From Streptomyces griseiscabiei (GTDB lineage Bacteria; Actinomycetota; Actinomycetes; Streptomycetales; Streptomycetaceae): DNA of 64,000 bases. Shown here piece after piece: positions 53,054-61,696 of the stretch; the stretch's first letter is position 1, and the number at the start of each line of letters is the position of its first letter. The DNA lies in contig NZ_JAGJBZ010000003.1 of assembly GCF_020010925.1 (NCBI RefSeq), positions 1,116,001-1,180,000 of the forward strand. Direction: 5' to 3'. Under the pieces are notes generated by a model. The model was not told where the DNA came from and did no database searches. It saw nothing but the letters and a program-made list of their open reading frames with translations. The position numbers and the translations under genes were made by a program.

Positions 53054-54238
53054 TCAGCCCCGGCGTCCTCCGAGTGACTTGCGCAGCCAGGGCCCGAGCG
53101 GACGTTCGACCCACCGGTGCAGCAGCCAGGCCAGCGCCAGCATCAGCGCCACCGTGAGCACGAGGGTCACGGACGAAGGAAGCCCCAGCCTCTGGTGCAG
53201 TGCCTGGACCACCGGCCAGCCCAGGTGCTCGTGCACGAGATAGAAGGGGTACGTCAGGGCACCCGCGGTGGTCAGCCAGGGCCAGTTCACCCGGTTCAGC
53301 AGGCCCAGGGCCACTGCCCCGACGGCCACGAAGCCGACGGTGACGGCGAGGACGATGCCGAGCTGGGAGCGGTACGAGAAGAAGTCCGGGTTCGGGGCGT
53401 GCCACATGTCCTGGACCGTGTGGTACTGGCTCAGCAGCAGGCTGAACACGACTATCAGCCAGGCCGCGGTGTCCCGGCGGTCGCGGTGCACCAGATAGAG
53501 ACCCATGCCGCCGATGAACAGGGACGCGTACTCCGGCATCAGGACCGTGTCCAGCAGCGGTTCCCTCGCGGCCCCCGCCAGCACCGAGGCCAGCGTCCAG
53601 CCGCCGCAGAACCAGATCACCCGTCTGCGGGTCACCCCGGGCAGCACCACGCACAGCGCGAACAGCAGGTAGAAACGGACCTCCGCCCACAGCGTCCAGC
53701 AGACGCCGAGCACCCGGTCGGCGCCCAGCGGCATCTGCAGCATCGTCAGATTGACCAGGAACTCACTGGCGGACACCCGCGCGAAGGCGACCCCCGGCAG
53801 CGCGAACACCGCCGCCACCAGGATCACCGCCGCCCAGTACGCCGGGAACAGCCGGGCCGCCCGGGAGGCCGCGAACGACTGGAGCGAACGCCCCCAGCCA
53901 CTCGCGCAGATCACGAACCCACTGATCACGAAGAAGGCCTGAACCCCGGCCCACCCGTACGCCAGCCAGCTGTGCGCGGTCGGGAACTGCACGGCGGGCG
54001 AGGCCCCCCACGCCTTCCCGATCTCCCCGTCACGCCCCCCGTAGTGATAGGCGGCGACGGAGAGAGCGGCCAGCAACCGCAGTCCGTCCAGCGCATACAA
54101 CCGGGGCCGAGCCTCAGCCGGGCCCCGATAGGGGCGCGGGGCTGTATCGATCTGCGGCTCCGCCGCGGGGCGCGACCAGCCCCCACTCACCCGCAGCCGA
54201 GATGCAACCCGATCATCGGTTTTCGTTACAGAAGTCAC
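53054..54238 (-). CDS. acyltransferase family 3 membrane protein (OafA-like)
   Basis: A 394-aa integral membrane O-acyltransferase with about ten helices. The start of the domain is LYALDGLRLLAALSVAAYHY, carrying the conserved His; later segments include VQAFFVISGFVICASGWGRS, RAARLFPAYWAAVILVAAVF and LTMLQMPLGADRVLGVCWTLW. Such enzymes acetylate cell-surface polysaccharides. Residues 21-39 (WSRPAAEPQIDTAPRPYRG) are encoded by a dispersed DNA repeat, so the true start could be a TTG at LYALDG instead. The gene starts 7 bp after the polysialyltransferase-like gene. Confidence 0.85.
   Translation of the reverse strand: MTSVTKTDDRVASRLRVSGGWSRPAAEPQIDTAPRPYRGPAEARPRLYALDGLRLLAALSVAAYHYGGRDGEIGKAWGASPAVQFPTAHSWLAYGWAGVQAFFVISGFVICASGWGRSLQSFAASRAARLFPAYWAAVILVAAVFALPGVAFARVSASEFLVNLTMLQMPLGADRVLGVCWTLWAEVRFYLLFALCVVLPGVTRRRVIWFCGGWTLASVLAGAAREPLLDTVLMPEYASLFIGGMGLYLVHRDRRDTAAWLIVVFSLLLSQYHTVQDMWHAPNPDFFSYRSQLGIVLAVTVGFVAVGAVALGLLNRVNWPWLTTAGALTYPFYLVHEHLGWPVVQALHQRLGLPSSVTLVLTVALMLALAWLLHRWVERPLGPWLRKSLGGRRG
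54130..54180 (-). repeat. dispersed GC-rich repeat, copy 3, inside a coding region
   Basis: A 51-nt copy in inverted orientation, nearly identical to those at 36353 and 51802. It lies within the N-terminal codons of the acyltransferase frame. Confidence 0.85.
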
Positions 54239-54245
54239 CTGGGGC

Positions 54246-55580
54246 TCATCCCAGAGTGGCCCGTTTGAGGGACCGCGCCCGCCGCGCGACCCTTCGCACG
54301 GTCGCGTTGCGCGGAATGAAGGCCAGCTGCACCGGAATCCCGCCCGGCAGCCCCAGCGAGGTCAGCCGCCGCCGCTTGAAGTACCGCAGCGTGTACGCGC
54401 TCAGATGCCTCGTCAGATACGCGGCGGTCTCCGCGCGCAGCGACGGGTAGATCTTCGGCTGCATCGCGAACCCCACCGCCCGGACCAGCCCGTCGAGGTC
54501 CGCCACCGCCGTGCCCGGCCGCTGCGAGGTGACCGCCTCCCGGTCGCCCAGCTCCGGCAACAGCGCGTCCACGATCGTGACCGGCACCCGGTTGCTGTTC
54601 TCGTACGGCGCGAGCCGGTCCAGCAGGGTGCCCGTGCCGACGCGGGCGACCGGCAGGCCGTACAGCGCGGAGGCGGTGAGCAGGGCGGTGGAGAAGCAGC
54701 CGACGACCAGCGCGGGACGCATCCGCTGGTAGAGCACCTCGGCGAGGACCGGGGTGTCCAGCACGGTCAGTTCGGCGCCGAGCCGCTCCGCCTCCTGCTC
54801 CAGCCCGCGCGACCAGCGGGCCGGGGCGCTCGGGTGCGGCTTGAACACCACACGGGTGTGCCCGAGCGCGACCGCGCCCTTCAGCATCCGTACGTGGAGG
54901 TCTTCCTCCTCCTCGGCGGTGAGGATGTTCAGCGCGGAGAGGTACTGGCCGAGCAGCAGTGCCGGCTCCTCGACGGCGGGCAGTTCGTCACCGGTGTCGA
55001 CCAGTTCCGCGAGCACCTTCACAAAGGCGTCCGTGGGCACGATCTCCGCCTCGACGCCGAACTCGGTGAGCAGCAGCGGCTTCAGGTCCGGCACCAGGTC
55101 CAGATGGAGCAGCCGGTCGATCCGCGTCCCCACCAGCGGGTCGATCTTGTTGCGGGTGGGGCCGTAGCTCATCAGGCCGTCCGCGTACACGGTCACGGGG
55201 GCGCCGGTGAAGATCTGGGTGAAGCCGAGCGCCGGGTGGACCTGGATGGACTCCACGGCCAGTTCGACGTCGTCGTCGCCGAGGTTCCACAGCAGCCGCA
55301 GATGCCGCTCCCACAGGGGGACGTCGTCCAGGCGTGGGGACCAGCCGCCCGGGTGGAACGGGGAGATGGTCTCGTTCCAGGAGATCACCTCGTCGAACCG
55401 GCCGCGCAGCCGCTCGAAGCCGGGCATCTCGTCCAGGCCGGGCGCCGTCTCGGGGGTGGCCGCGTTGTTGGAGATCAGCAGGATGCGCCGGGACGCGGGG
55501 CGGAAGCACTCGGTGTCCAGGGCCGCGGCCAGCGTCGCCGTGCCGTACAGCGTGGACGCCATGAAGATCTGCGTGGTCAC
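54246..55580 (-). CDS. polysialyltransferase-like glycosyltransferase
   Basis: A 444-aa protein resembling the bacterial alpha-2,8-polysialyltransferase (POLYST) group. It begins TTQIFMASTLYGTATLAAAL; later come TVYADGLMSYGPTRNKIDP with the acidic-G type motif, HTRVVFKPHPSAPARWS with the HP motif, and VVGCFSTALLTASALYGLPV with the serine motif. GTG 55580 overlaps the stop of the GT2 gene (GTGA). It would transfer an activated nonulosonic acid to a wall or surface acceptor. The larger upstream frame is not coding. Confidence 0.8.
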   Translation of the reverse strand: MTTQIFMASTLYGTATLAAALDTECFRPASRRILLISNNAATPETAPGLDEMPGFERLRGRFDEVISWNETISPFHPGGWSPRLDDVPLWERHLRLLWNLGDDDVELAVESIQVHPALGFTQIFTGAPVTVYADGLMSYGPTRNKIDPLVGTRIDRLLHLDLVPDLKPLLLTEFGVEAEIVPTDAFVKVLAELVDTGDELPAVEEPALLLGQYLSALNILTAEEEEDLHVRMLKGAVALGHTRVVFKPHPSAPARWSRGLEQEAERLGAELTVLDTPVLAEVLYQRMRPALVVGCFSTALLTASALYGLPVARVGTGTLLDRLAPYENSNRVPVTIVDALLPELGDREAVTSQRPGTAVADLDGLVRAVGFAMQPKIYPSLRAETAAYLTRHLSAYTLRYFKRRRLTSLGLPGGIPVQLAFIPRNATVRRVARRARSLKRATLG

Positions 55581-56554
55581 GCGGCGACCCCCGCGGCGGC
55601 GGGACGGCGGCGCAGCCGGCGCAGCCGGGTGGCGCGCTGGACGTCCATCGAGTCGAGGGCCTCGTCCAGCACGTCCTGCGGCATTCGCCGCAGCGCGACC
55701 GCGCTCATCGACTTCAGTTTCCGTGCCACCGCCGGCTCGAACCTTTCGATGGATCCCAAATGGTGGGAGATAATCGCGCAATATGTGCGCACGGCCTTGG
55801 GGAGGAGTTTGTCCGCGTCCCGGTCCTTCGCCGTTTCCGCGATGACCTGGTCGAATGCGCGAATGAAATCGAGCTGCCGTACGTCGCCGATCTGGGTCAG
55901 CGAGGACGCGACCCCGCGCCGGTAGAAGACACCGAGCAACCCCACCGTGGCGAAGGATTCGGCCTCGCGGTGCAGCTTCCAGATCCACGGCCGGTCCTCG
56001 GCCGTGCGCAGCCCGTGGGTGAAGTGCAGCACCCCCTTGTCGACCAGTCGGCGGTGGTAGATGCCCGCCCAGGCGAACGCGTAGTCGACGGAGGTGGAGC
56101 GGTCGGCGGGCAGGATCGCGTCGCGCGGGTTCATCACCACACCGCGCCGCCCGTTGGGCACCCGGTGCACGGAGCGGGCCCGCGCGGTGCACTGGACATG
56201 GTCCGTGCGCACGAAGTCGCAGCCCAACTCCTCGATGGCGCCCAGGAGTTGGGGGTAGTAACCGGGGGCGAGCCAGTCGTCTCCGTCGAGGAACGTCAGA
56301 TACTCGCCACGGGCCTTGTCGATACCCGTGTTGCGCGCGGTCGCCAGTCCTCCGTTCTTCTCGTGTCTGACATACACCGCCCCCGGCAGCTCGCGCTCCG
56401 CGCGCGCGAGGATGTCCGGTGTCTCGTCGCGGGAGCAGTCGTCGACGAGAATGAATTCGAAGTCGTCACGAGCGTTGGCTCTGAGACTCTTCAGAGTGTC
56501 GGGCGCGTATTGCTGCACGTTGTAGAACGGCACGATGACGGAGAGCTTGACCAC
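55577..56554 (-). CDS. family 2 glycosyltransferase
   Basis: A GT-A fold glycosyltransferase of 325 aa from GTG 56554 (an in-frame GTG at 56596 would add 14 residues). The fold begins KLSVIVPFYNVQQYAPDTLK; ILVDDCSRDETPDILARA, NGGLATARNTGIDKARGEYL and the metal-binding TFLDGDDWL follow. The C-terminus is helical and basic (ATRLRRLRRRP). It starts a minus-strand set of four genes (GT2, polysialyltransferase-like, acyltransferase, methyltransferase) divergent from the NeuA/NeuB genes. Confidence 0.9.
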   Translation of the reverse strand: MVKLSVIVPFYNVQQYAPDTLKSLRANARDDFEFILVDDCSRDETPDILARAERELPGAVYVRHEKNGGLATARNTGIDKARGEYLTFLDGDDWLAPGYYPQLLGAIEELGCDFVRTDHVQCTARARSVHRVPNGRRGVVMNPRDAILPADRSTSVDYAFAWAGIYHRRLVDKGVLHFTHGLRTAEDRPWIWKLHREAESFATVGLLGVFYRRGVASSLTQIGDVRQLDFIRAFDQVIAETAKDRDADKLLPKAVRTYCAIISHHLGSIERFEPAVARKLKSMSAVALRRMPQDVLDEALDSMDVQRATRLRRLRRRPAAAGVAA

Positions 56555-56752
56555 CCCCGTGACGTTAGGGGGCACTCCGGCATTCGTCTTGACCACCTGC
56601 TTGATGTCAGGTGAACGACGCGTGGCGGAACCGTGAACCAGGCACTTTCCGCTGCCATTCGCGCCCCGATTCGCCGTTCGTCGATGTGCTGTTAACCCTT
56701 TGTTGCATTCGGGTTGGGCCGTTCAACGGAATCGCTTCCTAGCGTCTTCCAT

Positions 56753-58132
56753 GTGCCAGCAAGTGCAACGAACACCCTGCGAGTCGCCGTACTCGCGGAC
56801 TCCGACACCCGGTGGAAATGGGGCGCGCTCACCGCGCGGCGCCTCGCTCCCGAGGGCGCGGACCTCCGCCTGGACGGCTTCCTCCTGCGCGGCCGAGCCA
56901 CCCCCACCGCCCGCCAGTTGCGGGAGGTCGGGGTCAGCCCCGACTCCCTGCGCGAGGTGACCGGCCTCGAATTCCTGCGCGCCATGAAGGAGGACACGAA
57001 GGAGGACACGAACGACGACACCACGCAGCAGCCGTACGACGTCGTCCTGCTCTCCCTCGTCGGCGGGGGCGTCCAGGCGATACTGCACGGCCTGCGCCGG
57101 GCCTGGGCAGGGCGCCGCAAGCGGCCGGTGGTCGTCACCGGTTACGTCGGTGTCGTCTACGAGAAGCTGGCCGACGGTCTGCTGCTGCGGCACGGCGCGG
57201 ACCTCGTCCTCGCCAACTCCCGCCAGGACGCGGACCGTTTCCGGGCGGTGTACGAAGGTGTGGGCGCCGACGCCTCCTCGGTCACCGAGGTCGCGCTGCC
57301 CTTCCTGGGCGGCAGGCCCTACGCCGGTGCCGAGGACCCCTACACGGTCGTCTTCGCCGTACAGCCGTCCGTCCCCGACAACCGCGGGGACCGTACGTAC
57401 CTGCTGAACCGGCTCGTCCAGCACGCGAGGCGGCACCCGGAGCGCGAGGTGCTGCTGAAGCTGCGCTCCAAGCCGGGCGAGCACACCACGCACATCGAGG
57501 AACTGCCGTACCAGAAGCTGGCGGAGAAGCTCCCCGGCGGACTGCCGGCCAACTTCCGCCTCGCGTACGGGAACATGGGCGAGGTCCTCGACACCACCGA
57601 CCTGCTGGTCACGGTCAGCTCCACGGCCGCCCTGGAGTCGCTGCACCGCCGCATCCCCACGGTCGTCCTCACCGACCTCGGCATCCGCGAGACCCTCGGC
57701 AACCACCACTTCGTCGGCTCCGGCTGCCTCGCCTCCTGGGACCAGCTGGACGCCGGGTACGAACCGGTGCCCGACCCCGAGTGGGTGGCCCGGCAGGGTG
57801 TCGTCGCTGGGGGCACCTCCCGGACGCAGTCTGGGGGAGGCTCGTACGGCGCCGCCTTCGACGCGGCCCGCGACCGCATCGCCAAGCTGATCGCGGCCGA
57901 CCGGCTGCCGCCGCTGGAGCCCTACTACACGCCCGTCACCGCGCCCGGCTATCTGCCCGGCATCCTCGCCCGCCACCATCTCGGCCCCGACGGCGACCCG
58001 TTGCCCGGAGCGCCCGCCGCCGACCGGCAGGCCGGCCCCGTACGGCAGATCGTGCGCCGGGCGGCGCGCGGCGCCTACCGCCACGGAGTGCAGCGCGTGG
58101 CCCCCGTCATCCGCCGGATGGGGGAGCTGTGA
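56753..58132 (+). CDS. putative glycosyltransferase of the nonulosonate cluster (DUF6716-like)
   Basis: A 459-aa protein starting with a Rossmann-like segment LRVAVLADSDTRWKWGALTA. Other segments are DVVLLSLVGGGVQAILHGLR, VVVTGYVGVVYEKLADGLLL, RHGADLVLANSRQDADRF and TTDLLVTVSSTAALESLHRR, a GT-B-like phosphate-binding region. It resembles Streptomyces proteins annotated DUF6716, seen beside nonulosonate genes. A TAGCGT element 13 bases before GTG 56753 may be a -10 box for a leaderless message. The short KEDTKEDTNDDTTQQ insert is low-complexity. Confidence 0.75.
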   Translation: MPASATNTLRVAVLADSDTRWKWGALTARRLAPEGADLRLDGFLLRGRATPTARQLREVGVSPDSLREVTGLEFLRAMKEDTKEDTNDDTTQQPYDVVLLSLVGGGVQAILHGLRRAWAGRRKRPVVVTGYVGVVYEKLADGLLLRHGADLVLANSRQDADRFRAVYEGVGADASSVTEVALPFLGGRPYAGAEDPYTVVFAVQPSVPDNRGDRTYLLNRLVQHARRHPEREVLLKLRSKPGEHTTHIEELPYQKLAEKLPGGLPANFRLAYGNMGEVLDTTDLLVTVSSTAALESLHRRIPTVVLTDLGIRETLGNHHFVGSGCLASWDQLDAGYEPVPDPEWVARQGVVAGGTSRTQSGGGSYGAAFDAARDRIAKLIAADRLPPLEPYYTPVTAPGYLPGILARHHLGPDGDPLPGAPAADRQAGPVRQIVRRAARGAYRHGVQRVAPVIRRMGEL

Positions 58133-58176
58133 GCCGCCGCCCGACCCCTTCGCACGCACCGCAAGGAGTTCCAGCC

Positions 58177-59478
58177 ATGTCCAACCCGGAAGCGGGACCG
58201 GCGCCTTCGGTCCGCCGCGTCCTCGCCGTGATCCCCGCCCGCGGCGGCTCCAAGGGCGTCCCCGCCAAGAACCTCGCCCCCGTCGGCGGCGTTCCGCTGG
58301 TGGCCCGCGCGGTGCGCGAGTGCCTCGGCGCCCGGCTGGTGACCGATGTCGTCGTCTCCACCGACGACCACGCCATCGCCGCCGCCGCCCGGGTCTCCGG
58401 CGCCGAGGTCGTCCTGCGGCCCGCCGCCATCGCCGGTGACACCGCCACCTCCGAGGCGGCCGTGCTGCACGCCCTGGACGCCCACGAGGCGCTGCACGGC
58501 TCGCCGGTCGACGTCGTCCTGCTCGTCCAGTGCACCAGCCCGTTCATCCTCCGCGAGGACATCGACGGCGTGGCCCGCGCGGTCGTCGAACACGGCGCCG
58601 ACACGGCCCTGACCGTCGCCCCGTTCCACGGCTTCATCTGGCGCGACACCGCCGACGAACCCGCGACCGCCGAAGCCGCCCACCCGGGAGCCGTGGACGG
58701 CGAGACGGCCGAACCCCTCGACACCGCCGGCGGCTACGGCGTCAACCACGACAAGTCCTTCCGCCCCCGCCGCCAGGACCGCCCGCAGGACCTGCTGGAG
58801 ACCGGCGCCGCCTACGCGATGGACGCCGCCGGACTGCGCAAGCACCAGCACCGCTTCTTCGGCCGTACGGAACTCGTCCGCACCGACCCCGCCCGGGTCC
58901 TGGAGATCGACGATCCGCACGACCTCGCCCGCGCCCAGGCCCTCGCGCCGCTCTTCGACGCGAACCGCCCCGGCGCCCTCCCCACCCACGACGACATCGA
59001 CGCCGTGGTCCTCGACTTCGACGGCACCCAGACCGACGACCGGGTGCTGATCGACTCCGAGGGACGGGAGTTCGTCTCCGTGCACCGCGGCGACGGACTC
59101 GGTATCGCGGCCCTCCGCAGGAGCGGCCTGGAGATGCTGATCCTGTCCTCGGAACAGAACCCGGTCGTCGCCGCCCGCGCCCGGAAGCTCAAGCTCCCGG
59201 TGCTCCACGGCATCGACCGGAAAGACCTCGCACTGAAGCAGTGGTGCGAGGAGCAGGGCATCGCGCCGGAGCGCGTGCTCTACGTCGGCAACGACGTCAA
59301 CGACCTCCCGTGCTTCGCCCTCGTGGGCTGGCCCGTGGCGGTCGGCAGCGCCCACGACGTCGTACGCGGCGCCGCACGCGCGATCACCACCGTCCCCGGT
59401 GGCGACGGCGCGATCCGGGAGATCGCCGGCTGGATCCTCGGCCCCTCCCTCGACTCTCTCGACTCCCTCACCAAGTAA
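58177..59478 (+). CDS. neuA: bifunctional acylneuraminate cytidylyltransferase / HAD phosphatase
   Basis: A 433-aa two-domain enzyme. Residues 1-255 are a CMP-sugar synthetase with VIPARGGSKGVPAKNLAPVG, VVVSTDDHAIAAAARVSGA and LLVQCTSPFILREDIDGVA; it would activate a nonulosonic acid (Neu5Ac or Kdn) with CTP. Residues 275-433 are a HAD phosphatase: D280 and D282 in VVLDFDGTQTDDRVLIDSE, then LEMLILSSEQNPVVAARA and RVLYVGNDVNDLPCFA. The phosphatase probably removes the 9-phosphate made by the synthase. CAAGGAG precedes ATG 58177. It sits between the DUF6716-like and NeuB genes. Confidence 0.93.
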   Translation: MSNPEAGPAPSVRRVLAVIPARGGSKGVPAKNLAPVGGVPLVARAVRECLGARLVTDVVVSTDDHAIAAAARVSGAEVVLRPAAIAGDTATSEAAVLHALDAHEALHGSPVDVVLLVQCTSPFILREDIDGVARAVVEHGADTALTVAPFHGFIWRDTADEPATAEAAHPGAVDGETAEPLDTAGGYGVNHDKSFRPRRQDRPQDLLETGAAYAMDAAGLRKHQHRFFGRTELVRTDPARVLEIDDPHDLARAQALAPLFDANRPGALPTHDDIDAVVLDFDGTQTDDRVLIDSEGREFVSVHRGDGLGIAALRRSGLEMLILSSEQNPVVAARARKLKLPVLHGIDRKDLALKQWCEEQGIAPERVLYVGNDVNDLPCFALVGWPVAVGSAHDVVRGAARAITTVPGGDGAIREIAGWILGPSLDSLDSLTK

Positions 59479-59491
59479 GGAACCCTCCGTC

Positions 59492-60430
59492 ATGAGCACC
59501 AACTCCCGTCTGCGCACCTTCGGTTCGAAGACCGCCGGCCCCGGCCACCCCGTCTACGTGGTCGGCGAGATCGGCATCAACCACAACGGTGAGCTGGAGA
59601 ACGCCTTCAAGCTGATCGACGCCGCCGCCGAGGCCGGCTGCGACGCCGTCAAGTTCCAGAAGCGCACCCCCGAGATCTGCACCCCCCGCGACCAGTGGGA
59701 CATCGAGCGCGACACCCCCTGGGGCCGCATGACCTACATCGACTACCGCCACCGCGTGGAGTTCGGTGAGGACGAGTACCGCCAGATCGACGACTACGCC
59801 AAGAGCAAGAACATCGACTGGTTCGCCTCCCCGTGGGACACCGAGGCCGTCGCCTTCCTGGAGAAGTTCGACGTCCCCGCCCACAAGGTGGCCTCCGCCT
59901 CCCTGACCGACGACGAGCTGCTGCGCTCCCTGCGCGCCACCAACCGCACGGTCATCCTCTCCACCGGCATGTCGACCCCGAAGCAGATCCGCCACGCGGT
60001 CGAGATCCTCGGCTCGGACAACATCCTGCTCTGCCACGCCACCTCGACCTACCCGGCGCAGGCGGAGGAGCTGAACCTCCGCGTCATCAACACCCTCCAG
60101 GCCGAGTACCCGAACGTCCCGATCGGCTACTCCGGCCACGAGACGGGCCTGCAGACCACGCTCGCCGCGGTCGCCCTCGGCGCCACCTTCGTCGAGCGCC
60201 ACATCACCCTCGACCGCGCGATGTGGGGCTCCGACCAGGCCGCCTCCGTCGAGCCCGGCGGCCTCACCCGCCTGGTCCGCGACATCCGCACCATCGAGGC
60301 CTCCCTCGGCGACGGCGTCAAGAAGGTCTACGACTCCGAGCTGGGCCCCATGAAGAAGCTGCGCCGTGTCACCGGCGTCGTCGCCGAGGCGGAGATCGCG
60401 GCGGCGGCGGGCGAGCCGGTCGGCGTCTGA
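59492..60430 (+). CDS. neuB: N-acylneuraminate / Kdn synthase without SAF domain
   Basis: A 312-aa NeuB-type aldol synthase joining phosphoenolpyruvate to a hexose derivative to make a nonulosonic acid. Motifs include VYVVGEIGINHNGELENAF, AGCDAVKFQKRTPEICTPRD, FASPWDTEAVAFLEKFDVPA, HKVASASLTDDELL and PIGYSGHETGLQTTLAAVAL followed by VERHITLDRAMWGSDQA. Usual NeuB proteins have about 345 residues and a C-terminal SAF domain; this chain ends after the barrel at AEAEIAAAAGEPVGV. ATG 59492 lies 13 bp after the neuA stop, in the same operon. Confidence 0.92.
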   Translation: MSTNSRLRTFGSKTAGPGHPVYVVGEIGINHNGELENAFKLIDAAAEAGCDAVKFQKRTPEICTPRDQWDIERDTPWGRMTYIDYRHRVEFGEDEYRQIDDYAKSKNIDWFASPWDTEAVAFLEKFDVPAHKVASASLTDDELLRSLRATNRTVILSTGMSTPKQIRHAVEILGSDNILLCHATSTYPAQAEELNLRVINTLQAEYPNVPIGYSGHETGLQTTLAAVALGATFVERHITLDRAMWGSDQAASVEPGGLTRLVRDIRTIEASLGDGVKKVYDSELGPMKKLRRVTGVVAEAEIAAAAGEPVGV

Positions 60431-60473
60431 CACCACCACCCCACCCACCAAGGGAAGCGACGGTCGTACGTCG

Positions 60474-61580
60474 ATGAGCCCCCGCGCCGGAACCGCCGGC
60501 CCCCACACTCTCGCCTTCGTCGAGAGCCCGGTACAGCTGTTGAACGTGCTGGAGTGGGCGCACGCCCACTCCCTCGGCACACCCGATGACCCCGGCGCGG
60601 GGCCCTTCGGTTCCGGTGGCGCGGGGCTCACCCTGGTGGTCCTGTCGCCCAACGACCCCATGACCCGAGGCCAGTTGCGCCGGATGGCGGAGCTGGCCCG
60701 GGACGAGGGCCACGACGTCCGCTGGGAGGAGGCGCGCGGCGGCACCGCGGCCCCCTTCCGCACGGTCGGCGGCCTCGCCCCCCTCCTGCGCACCGCGCGC
60801 CGCATCGTGCTGGGCGACCCCTTCTCGCGCTACGTCCAGCTCCTGCTGACCATCACCCGGGCACCGGACGTGGTCGTCGTCGACGACGGCACCGCGACCA
60901 TGGAGTTCGTGTCCCAGCTGGCCCGCGGCGAACGTCTCGTCCGCTGGCACCGCAAGGGCGGCCGGCCCGGCCCCCGCGACCTGATCTTCGCCCCGGTCTC
61001 CTCCAAGGCCCGCAAGCGCCTCACCCCGGCCTCGGGCGGACGCGTCGAGGTCTTCTCCTCCATGCCGATCGACGAGACCCCCGAGGGCGTCTCCGTCACG
61101 GCCAACGACTTCTCCTGGACCCGGGCCCGCTTCGGCCCGCCCCGCATCACCAAGGGCGCCGACCTCGTGGGCACCTCCCTGGTGGAGACCGGAGTGGTGG
61201 ACGGCGACCGCTACCTCGAAGCCGTGCGCTCCCTCGCGAAGGCCCACGGCGCCACCCGCTACTTCGCCCACCGCCGCGAGAGCGCCGAGAAACTCCACAC
61301 CCTGGCGGCCGAGACGGGCCTGGAGATCGTCCGCCCCGACCTCCCCCTCGAACTCATCGCCCGCCGCGGCCCCATCGGCCGGACGATCCTGAGCTTCCCG
61401 TCGACGGTGGTCCACACCCTGCCGCTGGCGCTCGCCGGGACGGACGTCCGCGTGGCCGTCTGCGACATCGACCCCACCTGGCTCACCCAGCACGCCTCCC
61501 CCCGCGCCCAGGGCTTCCTGTCCGGGGTCACGGGCACGGCACGCGACGTCCACCGGCTGTCGTCGGTGGCGTCGGTCTGA
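60474..61580 (+). CDS. sialyltransferase-like glycosyltransferase
   Basis: A 368-aa protein: HTLAFVESPVQLLNVLEWAH, then PDVVVVDDGTATMEFVSQLA with a DDG motif, GATRYFAHRRESAEKLHTLA and SFPSTVVHTLPLALAGTDVR near the C-terminus. The layout (N-terminal ESPxQLLN, central DDGT, late SxxS/T) matches the polysialyltransferase/GT52-like group loosely, so it may transfer the CMP-activated sugar made by the two preceding genes. It is the last gene of the plus-strand operon, 43 bp after neuB. Confidence 0.75.
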   Translation: MSPRAGTAGPHTLAFVESPVQLLNVLEWAHAHSLGTPDDPGAGPFGSGGAGLTLVVLSPNDPMTRGQLRRMAELARDEGHDVRWEEARGGTAAPFRTVGGLAPLLRTARRIVLGDPFSRYVQLLLTITRAPDVVVVDDGTATMEFVSQLARGERLVRWHRKGGRPGPRDLIFAPVSSKARKRLTPASGGRVEVFSSMPIDETPEGVSVTANDFSWTRARFGPPRITKGADLVGTSLVETGVVDGDRYLEAVRSLAKAHGATRYFAHRRESAEKLHTLAAETGLEIVRPDLPLELIARRGPIGRTILSFPSTVVHTLPLALAGTDVRVAVCDIDPTWLTQHASPRAQGFLSGVTGTARDVHRLSSVASV

Positions 61581-61696
61581 CCTCCGCCTCGCGTGTTCGC
61601 TCCGGGAGTATCCGGAGCCGTCGCGTCCCCGGTCGTCCCGCGCCTATCGTGCCGCGAGACCGGGGACGGCGAAGTGCCTTCCCCCGAGGGGGAGTT

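Noticed and set aside
51941..61580. Antibiotic biosynthetic cluster because of the TylF-like methyltransferase
   Set aside because: No polyketide, peptide synthetase or deoxysugar genes are present; the neighbours point to a cell-surface polymer.
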